64,000 nt of DNA from UBA964 sp039799645 (lineage in GTDB: Bacteria > Pseudomonadota > Gammaproteobacteria > Steroidobacterales > Steroidobacteraceae). Within the stretch, counting starts at the first letter, position 1, and the number at the start of each line of letters is the position of its first letter. Position numbers and translations under genes: made by a program. Positions 44,805 through 53,859 of this stretch are shown here, one piece after another. The notes under the pieces were generated by a model, which worked only from the letters and a program-made list of their open reading frames with translations, did not search any database and was not told the DNA's origin. Location of the stretch: positions 1 through 64,000 of the forward strand of contig JBDLSG010000022.1 in the NCBI GenBank assembly GCA_039799645.1, in the 5' to 3' direction.

Positions 44805-46099
44805 GTGACGGCTTGTCTGTGCAACGCCTCGGCCCTGTGAATCTTGCGCCGGGCTACAGCGCGTGGAATGCACGCTCGTACCTGTTAGCTGCCTTGATTA
44901 CTGTCGGCATGCTGGCTTTCGTCAGCTTCATCCAGCCTTACTTACTCAATGCCAATCTGAAGGTGCCGAGTGACGAGCAGGGACGAGTTCTCGGCCTGCT
45001 CGGTTTCAGTAATGAGTTGTTGTCGCTGCTGTTGGTTGCGCCCATCGGCGCTTTGTCTGACAAGATCGGTCGTCGACCGGTATACACCCTGGGATTTCTT
45101 TGGCTTGCAGTCGGATTTTTTCTCTATCCTCTCGCGAGAACCGTTCCGCAGCTGCTGGCATGCTCACTTTTCTTCGCGGTCGGCGTCGCGGCCGTTGGCT
45201 GCATGATGGCAACGGTGCTCGCCGATACGCCGAGAGAAGAGTCGCGCGGCTTGTTCGTCGGCATCACCGGTTTCTGTCAGGGTCTTGGAGCTACCTTAGC
45301 TGTGCTCGTGCTCGGCAAGTTTCCTCAACGTCTCGCAGCAGATGGGATAGATGCCATTACGGCAGGGCAGATCACGTTGGGCTTGGGCTCCGCGCTGTGC
45401 TTATTGTCTGCGCTTGTTTGTTGGAGCGGGCTGCGTCGTGGTACGCCTAGCGAAATCGGTGAACGTGAGCCGCTCGCGAAGTTACTCCGAGCGGGTTTCG
45501 CGGCAGCACGATCGAATCCGCGAATCTGGTTCGCCTATCTGTTGCAATTCGTTTCTTTTGCAGATCGAATCGTGATTGGTACGTTTTTCAGTGCGCGTCT
45601 GCAACAAACGGCCATTGCCAACGGGCAGACGGTCGGTGAGGCCGTTTCTGCGGCAACTCGACCTTTTGTCATCGCCAATGTGTCGGCACTGATCTTCGCC
45701 GTATTTTTTGGTCTGCTGCTTGATCGACTGAATCGTATTGCTGCAGGCGTTATCGCGATGCTGATCGCCGGTGCGGGGTATATGGCCGGTGGATTCGTCG
45801 GAGACCCCTCAAGCGAGTGGATTGTTCCGGTTGCTATCATGTTGGGCATGGGTCAGATCTGCGCCATCATCGCCAGTCAGACCGTATTAGGCCAGGAAGC
45901 ACCTCGCGATGTGCGTGGCGCCGTGTTCGGCCTCGCCGGTATATTCGCTTCCTTCGGAATCCTATTCACCACGGCTTTCGGCGGCTGGTTGTACGACTTG
46001 GTTGATCGCAGCGCGCCGTTTTTTCTGATCGGAACAGTGAACTTTGGCGTGATGATTTTTGGTTTGATGCTGCTACGTCAGAATACGAGTCGATCATGA
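44801..46099 (+). CDS. MFS transporter (paralog of the gene at 36708)
   Basis: 432 residues, 12 helices, with GALSDKIGRRPVYTLGF as signature A. It shares motifs along its whole length with the MFS protein at 36708-37988, pointing to an old duplication. Located between putP and an ATP-grasp gene, each overlapping by 4 bases, so it may export the product of the ATP-grasp enzyme; that is a guess from position. Confidence 0.87.
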   Translation: MSDGLSVQRLGPVNLAPGYSAWNARSYLLAALITVGMLAFVSFIQPYLLNANLKVPSDEQGRVLGLLGFSNELLSLLLVAPIGALSDKIGRRPVYTLGFLWLAVGFFLYPLARTVPQLLACSLFFAVGVAAVGCMMATVLADTPREESRGLFVGITGFCQGLGATLAVLVLGKFPQRLAADGIDAITAGQITLGLGSALCLLSALVCWSGLRRGTPSEIGEREPLAKLLRAGFAAARSNPRIWFAYLLQFVSFADRIVIGTFFSARLQQTAIANGQTVGEAVSAATRPFVIANVSALIFAVFFGLLLDRLNRIAAGVIAMLIAGAGYMAGGFVGDPSSEWIVPVAIMLGMGQICAIIASQTVLGQEAPRDVRGAVFGLAGIFASFGILFTTAFGGWLYDLVDRSAPFFLIGTVNFGVMIFGLMLLRQNTSRS

Positions 46100-46947
46100 T
46101 TCCACTTAAGATTGCGACGTGTCGACCTCTGCCTGAGCCCGATGTCGATGAGCCTCTTCTGCTCGACGCACTGCGTAAGGCGGGCATTGATGCCCGCCTG
46201 ACACCGTGGCGCGACGACATCGATTCGATCGAGTCGATACCGACGATCGTTCGCTCGACTTGGGACTACATCCACCAAGCTGACGATTTTCTGCGCTGGG
46301 CAGAAGCTGCATCCATGCGCGCGCCTCTGTGGAATCCAATCGATATCATCCGACGCAATACACACAAGGGGTATCTACTGGAGATGCAATCGCGCGGAAT
46401 CCCGGTAACACCGACGATTCTGGCGAATCGCGGCGATCAGCGGACACTAGGCGAGATTGTTGCAGACTCACGCTGGATGGATGTCGTCATCAAACCTGCG
46501 GTTGGCGCGGGCTCCTTCGAAACGCATCGGTTGCGCGTCGATGAACCGAGCTCCAATGATATTTTTTCTAAGCTATGTGCTGTGCGCGATGTGTTGATTC
46601 AGCCGTATTTGGTTTCTGTCGAGGGGCACGGCGAGCGAGCGCTGGTGTGGATCGATGGTGAGTTCACACACGCGGTGCGCAAATCGCCACGCTTCGCCGA
46701 CGGCACCGAAAGCGTTTCAGAAGCACTACCGATCTCAACTGCCGAGCTGGCATTGGGTCACGCTGCTTTGCGAGATATCGCCGATCAGCTGCTATACGCA
46801 CGCGTCGATGTTGCTCCAGGGCTCGATGGCATACCGATGCTGATGGAGCTCGAGCTCATCGAGCCGTCGTTGTTTTTGTTGCAGAACCCGCACGCCTTGC
46901 AACGCTTGGTCGATGGTATCGGTCGTCGACTGCGCTCGGCAGCGTAG
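46096..46947 (+). CDS. ATP-grasp domain protein, DcsG-like
   Basis: 283 residues. The ATP-grasp fold shows IKPAVGAGSFETHR (nucleotide loop), YLVSVEGHGERALVWIDGE, and MELELIEPSLFL (magnesium ligands). It resembles the ATP-grasp group containing the cycloserine-forming DcsG and RimK-like ligases, which join carboxylates to amines. Substrates unknown. Last gene of the photolyase operon, ending 2 bases from the convergent VOC gene. Confidence 0.8.
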   Translation: MIPLKIATCRPLPEPDVDEPLLLDALRKAGIDARLTPWRDDIDSIESIPTIVRSTWDYIHQADDFLRWAEAASMRAPLWNPIDIIRRNTHKGYLLEMQSRGIPVTPTILANRGDQRTLGEIVADSRWMDVVIKPAVGAGSFETHRLRVDEPSSNDIFSKLCAVRDVLIQPYLVSVEGHGERALVWIDGEFTHAVRKSPRFADGTESVSEALPISTAELALGHAALRDIADQLLYARVDVAPGLDGIPMLMELELIEPSLFLLQNPHALQRLVDGIGRRLRSAA

Positions 46948-46949
46948 CG

Positions 46950-47615
46950 CTAGATCACAACCAAGCGAGCGCCTTCCGGTGACTCGACAATCGTGCGTTC
47001 GACAGCGCCAGCACGTTGGAATATCAAAGCGGGCTTATCGAGCCATACTTCATCGTGAATGCCGATCGTGAGCCCCGCTGCATCGAGCAAGGCGGCCGGC
47101 CATGCGCGCGAATCGACTGAGGCCATGACAAGTGGTGTCGCGCCAAGCGCACGCCAGAACGCGGTCGAGATTTCAGGCGCTGCCGAGGGGAGACTGAATC
47201 CGGCAAATCGTCCTAGGGTACGACTGCTGCCGTTGGGATCGACCGCATCGGCGAGATGGGTTGTTCTTTCAAGTAGAGTGACCATGTGTCCGGCTGGATC
47301 GCGAAAACCGAATTCTTTGAACTGCCCCGGCTCGGTTTTGGCGAAAGCGATCACGGCACCCGCCTCCCGGTACGACTCTAGTGCGTCGGTGAGATCTCGG
47401 TGCACGCAGGTAATCGAGGGTGACGGGAAGCGGTACTCATGCAAGCCAATGACGAGATTGCCAAGGCTAACGACCGCATAAGGATGGGGCCAAACCGGTT
47501 CTACTCGGTTTGTGGCGAACCCCATCAATTCATAGAACTGCAACGATTCGGCCAGATTGTCTGTCGAGACACTGATCTCGTGAAATTGGCCGAGCGATAA
47601 CTCGTTTTGACTCAT
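46950..47615 (-). CDS. Two-module VOC-family protein
   Basis: 221 residues with two VOC modules, about 8-118 (FHEISVSTDNLAESLQFYELMGF, GFRDPAGHMVTLLE) and about 133-221 (FAGFSLPSAAPEISTAFWRALGA). Only the first has a clear metal-ligand Glu near its end. Function unknown. Overlaps the oligopeptidase gene by ATGA and is the last gene of the pyrE-led unit. Confidence 0.8.
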   Translation of the reverse strand: MSQNELSLGQFHEISVSTDNLAESLQFYELMGFATNRVEPVWPHPYAVVSLGNLVIGLHEYRFPSPSITCVHRDLTDALESYREAGAVIAFAKTEPGQFKEFGFRDPAGHMVTLLERTTHLADAVDPNGSSRTLGRFAGFSLPSAAPEISTAFWRALGATPLVMASVDSRAWPAALLDAAGLTIGIHDEVWLDKPALIFQRAGAVERTIVESPEGARLVVI

Positions 47616-49747
47616 GGCTTCGAAAGGCCCGCCTGCCAGAGGATGAAAGCGTACTCCTCGGCGATTTCACGATAGCGTTCGAATCGACCCGACTTCCCAC
47701 CATGCCCTGCTTCCATATTGGTACGCAGCAGCAGGGGGTTTTGGTCAGTCTTGGTTACACGCAACTTCGCGACCCATTTGGTGGGCTCCCAATATTGAAC
47801 TTGACTATCCCACAGCCCACTGGTGACGAGCATAGCCGGATAATCTTTGGCTTCGATCTGGTCGTAAGGTGAGTAGGAGAGCATGTAGTCGTGCGCCTCC
47901 TTGGAGGCCGCAGGATTGCCCCACTCGTCAAACTCGTTAGTGGTAAGTGGGATGCTTTCATCGAGCATCGTCGTCACGACATCGACGAACGGCACATGCG
48001 CTACCAAAGCTTTGTAGTCCGAAGGCGCGAGATTCGCGACGGCCCCCATCAACAGGCCGCCCGCGCTACCGCCCATCCCGAACACTCGCTTAGGGTCGGC
48101 TACCTTGTTGGTAACCAGGTAGCGAGTGACATCGACGAAGTCGGTAAAGGTATTCTTCTTTTTCTGCAGTTTGCCGTCTTCATACCAATGACGCCCCATT
48201 TCTTGTCCACCACGGATATGCGCGATCGCATAGACGAAGCCGCGATCGACGAGCGACAGGATGGTGGACCGGAAGGTCGGATCCGTCGAAGACCCGTACG
48301 AGCCATAGGCATACTGATAGAGCGGCGCCGTTCCATCGAGTGACGTGCCGCGGCGATAAAGCAAAGTAACGGGAATTTTCACGCCATCGCGGGCGGTTGC
48401 CCACCGATACTCCGCGACGTAGTTGGCGCTGTCGAATCCACCGAGCACAGGTTCGCGTTTGAGTTCTTTCTTCTTGCCGGTGGAGACGTCATAGTCATAC
48501 GTGGTCGACGGCGTCGTCGGTGATGTATAAACGTAGCGCAGCAACGTCGTATTCGATTCGGTGTTGTTGCCGAGATACATCGTGTACGCAGGGTCTGCCG
48601 CATCCATTAAGAAAGACTCGCCCGTGCTCCACGAGTGAACACGCAAGTTTTGCAGACCACCCGAGCGCTCGGACACCGCCAAGAAACCATCGAAGGCTTC
48701 GAAACTATCGACGAAAGCATCGCTTCGGTGGGCGATGACATCCCGCCAACGGTTGCGCTCGGCTACCTTTTCGATCGGCACCTCGACGATGCGAAAGTTT
48801 TTAGCCTGCCAGTTCGTCCGGATGATGAATCGATCGCCGATATCCTCGAGCTGATACTCATGATCACGTTCGCGCGGTAGTGCGACTTTGAACGACAGCG
48901 CAGGATCGTTGGCGTCGGCGTACTGATACTCCGACGATACCGTGCTTTGCGAAACGATGAACAGGAACCGGTCCGTTTTCGATTTGCCGATGCCCATGTA
49001 AAAGCTGTCGTCTTCTTGCTGATAGACCAGCGAGTCCGTAGTCATTTCTGTGCCACGCCGATGCTTGTAGACAGCATTGCCTAGCAGTGTCTGCGGGTCC
49101 TTGCGGATGTAGAGCAGGGTGGTGTTATCGTTGGCCCAAGCGAGATTGGCCTCGACGTTCGTCAAGACGTCCGGTAAGAACTCACCTGATTGCAGATCCT
49201 TGATTCGCACTTCGTATTGACGGCGTCCGACAAAATCTTCGGCAATCGCCGCCCAGCGTCCATCCACGCTGACTTCGAGTTCCGCTAGCTGATAAAACTC
49301 GCGGCCCGTGGCGCGGGCATTGCCATCGATGATGATTTCTTCAGCCGCCTCGAGTGAGCCCTTCTTGCGAGCGTAGATTGGATACTGCTTGCCGGTTTCG
49401 TAGCGTGAGTAATACCAGTAGCCGTTGCGTCGCTGCGGAACGGTCGAGTCATCCTGTTTCAGACGACCGATGATTTCATCGTATATCTTCTGCTCGAGTT
49501 CTCGATGCGGTGCCATGACGGCAGCAAGGTGGTCGTTCTCGGCTTTGAGATAAGCGAGCATCTCGGGGTTCTGGCGTTCATCATCGCGCAGCCAATACCA
49601 AGGATCTTGGCGTTCACCGAAAGGGGATTTGACGGTGTGAGGTTTTTGCGCAGCGCGCGGCGTAGACATTTTTTCGGTGGCCATCGTGGTCGTGGAGGTC
49701 AATATCAAAGCGAGGGCGATGACGCCCAGTCGAGCAACTTGAAACAT
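47612..49747 (-). CDS. ptrB: Oligopeptidase B (protease II), exported
   Basis: 711 residues. A signal peptide (VIALALILTSTTTMATE) precedes the S9A protein: beta-propeller about 80-430, then the alpha/beta hydrolase. Catalytic residues: Ser561 in GGSAGG, Asp in SGLWDSQVQ, His in EAGHGGKSG. Cleaves short peptides after Lys or Arg. E. coli PtrB is cytoplasmic, so the leader here suggests periplasmic peptide use. GAGGAG SD 14 bases after the MFS stop. Confidence 0.94.
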   Translation of the reverse strand: MFQVARLGVIALALILTSTTTMATEKMSTPRAAQKPHTVKSPFGERQDPWYWLRDDERQNPEMLAYLKAENDHLAAVMAPHRELEQKIYDEIIGRLKQDDSTVPQRRNGYWYYSRYETGKQYPIYARKKGSLEAAEEIIIDGNARATGREFYQLAELEVSVDGRWAAIAEDFVGRRQYEVRIKDLQSGEFLPDVLTNVEANLAWANDNTTLLYIRKDPQTLLGNAVYKHRRGTEMTTDSLVYQQEDDSFYMGIGKSKTDRFLFIVSQSTVSSEYQYADANDPALSFKVALPRERDHEYQLEDIGDRFIIRTNWQAKNFRIVEVPIEKVAERNRWRDVIAHRSDAFVDSFEAFDGFLAVSERSGGLQNLRVHSWSTGESFLMDAADPAYTMYLGNNTESNTTLLRYVYTSPTTPSTTYDYDVSTGKKKELKREPVLGGFDSANYVAEYRWATARDGVKIPVTLLYRRGTSLDGTAPLYQYAYGSYGSSTDPTFRSTILSLVDRGFVYAIAHIRGGQEMGRHWYEDGKLQKKKNTFTDFVDVTRYLVTNKVADPKRVFGMGGSAGGLLMGAVANLAPSDYKALVAHVPFVDVVTTMLDESIPLTTNEFDEWGNPAASKEAHDYMLSYSPYDQIEAKDYPAMLVTSGLWDSQVQYWEPTKWVAKLRVTKTDQNPLLLRTNMEAGHGGKSGRFERYREIAEEYAFILWQAGLSKP

Positions 49748-49761
49748 GTCACGGCATCTCC

Positions 49762-50985
49762 TCAGTTTCGATTTTCTGGCGCCTGCATGGCCTTATCCAG
49801 CATGAAGGACATCACCAACGATATCAGCGAAAGTGCTGCGCAGAACGCCAACATCGGCACGGGCGTGTCGGTTGGCATGAAACCCACCGCTTGCACGGCA
49901 AGTGCGGCCATGGCCTGCTGCGAGAAGCCTATCAGGCCAGAGGCGGCACCGGCATAGCCCGGAGCCAGTCGAACGGCTGTGGCTGTGATATGCGGTAAAG
50001 CTAAGCCTTGGGCAAGCGCTAACGGGAACATCGGCAGAAACCAATAGATCGGATGGGTGAGGCCTACCGCAACGAACCCGAAAGCCAAACAGGCTGCGCC
50101 CGCCTGCAGCAAGATGCCAAAACGGGCGACTCGCTCCATGCTCGCATGCCCGCGTAGACGTGAGACGTAGAGATTACCGAGAAAGTATCCTGACGAGAGG
50201 AAAAACACATATAAGCCAAAGTCTGTCGCGGGCTTTCCGAGCATGTCGCTCATGACGTAGGGCGCGAGCGTGATGAAGCCGAGATAGAGCGCGTAAATCA
50301 CACCTGCATCGACAGCACATTCCAGGAATGCGCGCTTGCGTAACAAGTTAGCTGAAGCGCGTCCCACTTCGGCCAAAGTCAAAGAATCGGCTCTCAAGAC
50401 GCGCGTTTCGGGCAACCAGCGCCATGCGGCGAGTCCGATCACGATCGACAGGACGAGTAACAAGACGAACGGTGCGTGCCAGCCAGCCGATTCCGTTATG
50501 AGGCCGCCGAGATAAGGCGATATGGCGGTGCCCATCATCATCACGAGCGTCAGATGGGCGAGCCCGCGGGCCAATCGCCAGTCGTTGTAGATATCACCGA
50601 GCACCGCGCGAGCTACCGTCGTATTCGCTGCGCAGCCGATTGCTTGGACGGCTCGCGCGAATACGAGCAACTCTAACGTCGGAGCAAAGGTGGCCAAAAT
50701 CGAACCGACAAAGAAAAAAACCAGCCCGCCGATGATCAGCGGTCTACGACCATATCGATCTGAGAGCGGGCCGGCGAGCGGAATGCCTGCGGCGAACGTA
50801 AACAGAAAGATACTGATGATCGCCTGAGTGGCCGCGGTTGTCGCACCGAACTCGTCGCGGATCGCGGGCAATGCGGGGATCAGTAGCAGGGTCGAGATGG
50901 GGCCTAGCGCGCTCGATGCCGCCAGTAGCGCCAACAGCCCGCGATCGGCTTTGGCCGATGCGGCGCCATCTGTAGATTCGGTCAC
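49762..50985 (-). CDS. MFS multidrug efflux transporter (Bcr/CflA type)
   Basis: 407 residues, 12 helices. GPLSDRYGRRPLIIGG is signature A, and RAVQAIGCAANTTVARAVLGDI with LTLVMMMGTAISPYLGG matches the DHA1 antiport motif region of Bcr/CflA proteins. Probably a proton-driven exporter of small molecules. Its start overlaps the end of gabD by 4 bases. Confidence 0.88.
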   Translation of the reverse strand: MTESTDGAASAKADRGLLALLAASSALGPISTLLLIPALPAIRDEFGATTAATQAIISIFLFTFAAGIPLAGPLSDRYGRRPLIIGGLVFFFVGSILATFAPTLELLVFARAVQAIGCAANTTVARAVLGDIYNDWRLARGLAHLTLVMMMGTAISPYLGGLITESAGWHAPFVLLLVLSIVIGLAAWRWLPETRVLRADSLTLAEVGRASANLLRKRAFLECAVDAGVIYALYLGFITLAPYVMSDMLGKPATDFGLYVFFLSSGYFLGNLYVSRLRGHASMERVARFGILLQAGAACLAFGFVAVGLTHPIYWFLPMFPLALAQGLALPHITATAVRLAPGYAGAASGLIGFSQQAMAALAVQAVGFMPTDTPVPMLAFCAALSLISLVMSFMLDKAMQAPENRN

Positions 50986-52439
50986 GTCGCGAGGCCGCCC
51001 ACGCAGACGTACTTCATCTCCGTGTATTCATCGATGCCATAGCGCGAACCTTCGCGACCGAGCCCTGATTCTTTCATACCGCCGAACGGTGCGACCTCAG
51101 TCGACATCAAGCCGGTGTTGACGCCGACGAGTCCAAACTCGAGCGCTTCCTGCACACGCCAACTGCGCGCAAGATCGCGCGTGTAGAAGTAGGCGGCGAG
51201 ACCGAACTCGGTATCGTTAGCCATGCGGATGACGTCAGCTTCGGTTTCGAACTTGAAGAGGGGTGCGACAGGACCAAAAGTTTCCTCGCGCGCAACTCGC
51301 ATCTGCGAGGTGACATCAAGCAGGATGGTCGGTTCGAAGAAGGTGCCACCGAGTGCGTGTGGCTTACCGCCGCAAGCGATGCGTGCACCCTGCTGCACGG
51401 CATCGGCGATGTGTGCCTGAACTTTCTCGAGCGCACGCTGATCGATCAGCGGCCCCTGATCCGTGGGGCCCTGCAAGCCATCCCCGACGCGCAGAGTGGA
51501 TACCGCTTGTGCCAACTTCGCCGCAAATGCATCGTAAATACCGCTTTGAACATAGATCCGGTTCGCACAGACGCAGGTCTGACCGGTGTTGCGGTATTTG
51601 CTCGCCATCGCACCTTGCACGGCAGCATCAAGATCCGCGTCGTCAAATACGATGAAGGGAGCATTACCGCCCAGTTCCATCGATACTTTCTTAACGGTGT
51701 CGGCGCATTGGGCGATCAGCTTTTTACCTACGGCTGTCGAACCTGTAAAACTCAGTTTTCGAACTAGCGGATTGCGCGTCAGTTCGCCGCCAATCTGTTC
51801 GGCATCGCCGGTGACGATATTGAAGACGCCGTCCGGGACGCCGGCGCGCTGTGCGAGTTCCGCCAATGCGAGTGCCGAGAATGGCGTTTGCGGCGCTGGT
51901 TTGCAGACGAAGGTGCAGCCTGCTGCCAAGGCTGGACCCAGTTTGCGGGTGATCATCGCCGCCGGAAAGTTCCAAGGCGTGATCGCCGCTGCGACGCCGA
52001 CAGGCTGCCGTAACACCAGTACACGCGAATCGGCGCGGAAAGTCGGAATCACATCGCCATAGATTCGTTTGCTTTCTTCGGCAAACCATTCGATGAACGA
52101 AGCCGCATAGGCGATCTCGCCTTTCGACTCGGCCAACGGTTTGCCTTGTTCGGCGGTCATGATGATGGCCAGATCGTCCGCGTTGGCGATCATCAAGTCG
52201 GCGAAGCGACGCAGAATCGCTGCACGCTCCTTGGCCGTCTTGCGCGACCAACTCGGCAACGCGGCGGCTGCCGCTTCGATGGCAGTTTGGGTTTCGACAG
52301 CGCCCATCATCGGCACTTCGCCAATGACAGTGCCATTGGCCGGGTTACGAATAGCCACGCGTCGTCCGTCAGCTGCCGTAGTCCAGCGACCTGCTATCCA
52401 AGCATCTTGCTTGAGTAGTGAAGCGTCTTCGAGTTTCAT
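50982..52439 (-). CDS. gabD: Succinate-semialdehyde dehydrogenase
   Basis: 485 residues of the aldehyde dehydrogenase fold. ITPWNFPAAMITRKLGPALAAGC (split at ITRK), catalytic Glu in VSMELGGNAP, catalytic Cys in NTGQTCVCANR and the GabD-like tail PFGGMKESGLGREGSRYGIDEYTEMKYV (split at KESGLG). Oxidises succinate semialdehyde to succinate, though related aldehydes are possible. Overlaps pyrE by ATGA. Confidence 0.92.
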   Translation of the reverse strand: MKLEDASLLKQDAWIAGRWTTAADGRRVAIRNPANGTVIGEVPMMGAVETQTAIEAAAAALPSWSRKTAKERAAILRRFADLMIANADDLAIIMTAEQGKPLAESKGEIAYAASFIEWFAEESKRIYGDVIPTFRADSRVLVLRQPVGVAAAITPWNFPAAMITRKLGPALAAGCTFVCKPAPQTPFSALALAELAQRAGVPDGVFNIVTGDAEQIGGELTRNPLVRKLSFTGSTAVGKKLIAQCADTVKKVSMELGGNAPFIVFDDADLDAAVQGAMASKYRNTGQTCVCANRIYVQSGIYDAFAAKLAQAVSTLRVGDGLQGPTDQGPLIDQRALEKVQAHIADAVQQGARIACGGKPHALGGTFFEPTILLDVTSQMRVAREETFGPVAPLFKFETEADVIRMANDTEFGLAAYFYTRDLARSWRVQEALEFGLVGVNTGLMSTEVAPFGGMKESGLGREGSRYGIDEYTEMKYVCVGGLAT

Positions 52440-53074
52440 GCTGCTTTAATCCCGTAGCGAGCGCGATACGCTTCGAGTGCGGCGCGTTGCTCGGCTGGTA
52501 AGTCGCTGGCGATGAGGTCAGCCAAAGTCAGTAGGCTGACGCAACGCAAACCGAATTGCTGTTCGACTTCTTGCACAGCCGAGTGATCGCCCGCACCGCG
52601 CTCTTGTCGATCAAGCGCCAGCAAGACCGCTACGGGCTCCGCACCGGATTTTTTGATCAGATCAACAGACTCTCGAACTGCCGTGCCGGCGGTGATGACG
52701 TCATCAACAATTACCACGCGTCCGGCGAGTGGTTGCCCCACGATCAGGCCGCCCTCACCATGATCTTTGGCTTCCTTGCGATTAAACGACCAGGGTGCGC
52801 GGATGCCGTGATGCTCTGCCAAGGCTACGGCCGTCGATGCGACGAGCGGGATCCCTTTGTAGGCCGGGCCAAAGAGCATGTCGTAGCTCAAGCCAGACTG
52901 AACCAAGGCGGCGGCATAACATTGACCCAGAATCGCCAAGGCCTCGCCATCGTTGAACAGCCCGGCATTGAAAAAGTAGGGGCTCTCGCGTCCCGATTTC
53001 AGGGTGAACTTCCCGAAGCGCAGGGCTGAGCGGGCTAGGGCGAGGTCGATGAATCTGCGTTGATAAGGCTGCAT
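52436..53074 (-). CDS. pyrE: Orotate phosphoribosyltransferase
   Basis: 212 residues. Starts MQPYQRRFIDLALARSALRFG; FTLKSGRESPYFFNAG and the PRPP-binding VVIVDDVITAGTA are conserved. Forms OMP from orotate in pyrimidine synthesis. ATG 53074 has TATGAT six bases upstream and no SD, so transcription probably begins at the start codon. It leads pyrE-gabD-MFS-ptrB-VOC, an odd mix for a pyrimidine gene. Confidence 0.96.
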   Translation of the reverse strand: MQPYQRRFIDLALARSALRFGKFTLKSGRESPYFFNAGLFNDGEALAILGQCYAAALVQSGLSYDMLFGPAYKGIPLVASTAVALAEHHGIRAPWSFNRKEAKDHGEGGLIVGQPLAGRVVIVDDVITAGTAVRESVDLIKKSGAEPVAVLLALDRQERGAGDHSAVQEVEQQFGLRCVSLLTLADLIASDLPAEQRAALEAYRARYGIKAA

Positions 53075-53079
53075 GTCGC

Positions 53080-53086
53080 TATCATA
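53080..53086. promoter_or_regulatory. Shared symmetric -10 element between pyrE and exonuclease III genes
   Basis: Seven bases TATCATA give TATCAT on the plus strand and TATGAT on the minus strand, each 5 of 6 to the -10 consensus. Each is followed by exactly six bases and the start codon (GTG 53092 and ATG 53074). The whole gap between start codons is 17 bases, so both genes would be leaderless. I see no good -35 on either side. Confidence 0.55.
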
Positions 53087-53091
53087 CCGCC

Positions 53092-53859
53092 GTGCGCGTC
53101 ATCACTCTGAATGCCAATGGAATCCGTTCCGCTGCGAGCAAAGGCGCTTTCGCCTGGTTGCGTCAGCAGGGCGCCGATGTCATCTGTTTGCAGGAGACTA
53201 AAGCGCAAGAGCATCAGTTGGCAGGCCATGATGTCGATTTGGAGGGTTATCAACGCTACTTTTTCGATGCCGAGCGACCCGGGTACTCGGGAGTCGCACT
53301 GTATTGCAGAACTAAGCCGGACGAGGTGATTCGCGGATTTGGCGTGCCGGAGTTCGATCGCGAAGGTCGCTACCTTGAAGCTCGCTTTGGCCAACTAGCG
53401 GTGGTTTCATTGTATTTGCCCTCCGGTTCCTCGGGTCCTGAGAGACAAGCCTCCAAGTTTCGATTTCTCGATGCCTTCATGCCGCATCTGCAAAAGCTCA
53501 AGCGCCGCAAGCAGGACTACATCCTCTGTGGCGATTGGAATATCGCCCATCGCGAGATCGATCTGCGCAACTGGAAATCGAATCAGAAGAACTCGGGGTT
53601 CCTCCCGGAGGAGCGCGCTTGGCTGGACGAACTGTTCGGACCGACCGGTTTCGTCGATGCTTTCCGTGAGGTGAACGATCAACCGGATGAATACACCTGG
53701 TGGTCCAACCGCGGTCAGGCTTGGGCGAAGAACGTGGGTTGGCGTATCGACTATCAGGTTGTGAGTCCTCGATTAGCGAGTCGCGCTAAAGCTGCTTCAA
53801 TCTACAAGGCGGAACGATTTTCCGATCACGCCCCACTCACGCTCGATTACCAGCTGTGA
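53092..53859 (+). CDS. xthA: Exonuclease III
   Basis: 255 residues from GTG 53092. MRVITLNANGIRSAASKG holds the metal-binding Asn, ICLQETK the Glu, CGDWNIAHREID the central Asp-Asn pair, WRIDYQVVS and FSDHAPLTLDY the catalytic Asp-His end. AP endonuclease and 3'-5' exonuclease in base excision repair. This copy is complete, unlike the paralog at 33585-34298. It overlaps ampG by ATGA-type 4 bases. Confidence 0.94.
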   Translation: MRVITLNANGIRSAASKGAFAWLRQQGADVICLQETKAQEHQLAGHDVDLEGYQRYFFDAERPGYSGVALYCRTKPDEVIRGFGVPEFDREGRYLEARFGQLAVVSLYLPSGSSGPERQASKFRFLDAFMPHLQKLKRRKQDYILCGDWNIAHREIDLRNWKSNQKNSGFLPEERAWLDELFGPTGFVDAFREVNDQPDEYTWWSNRGQAWAKNVGWRIDYQVVSPRLASRAKAASIYKAERFSDHAPLTLDYQL

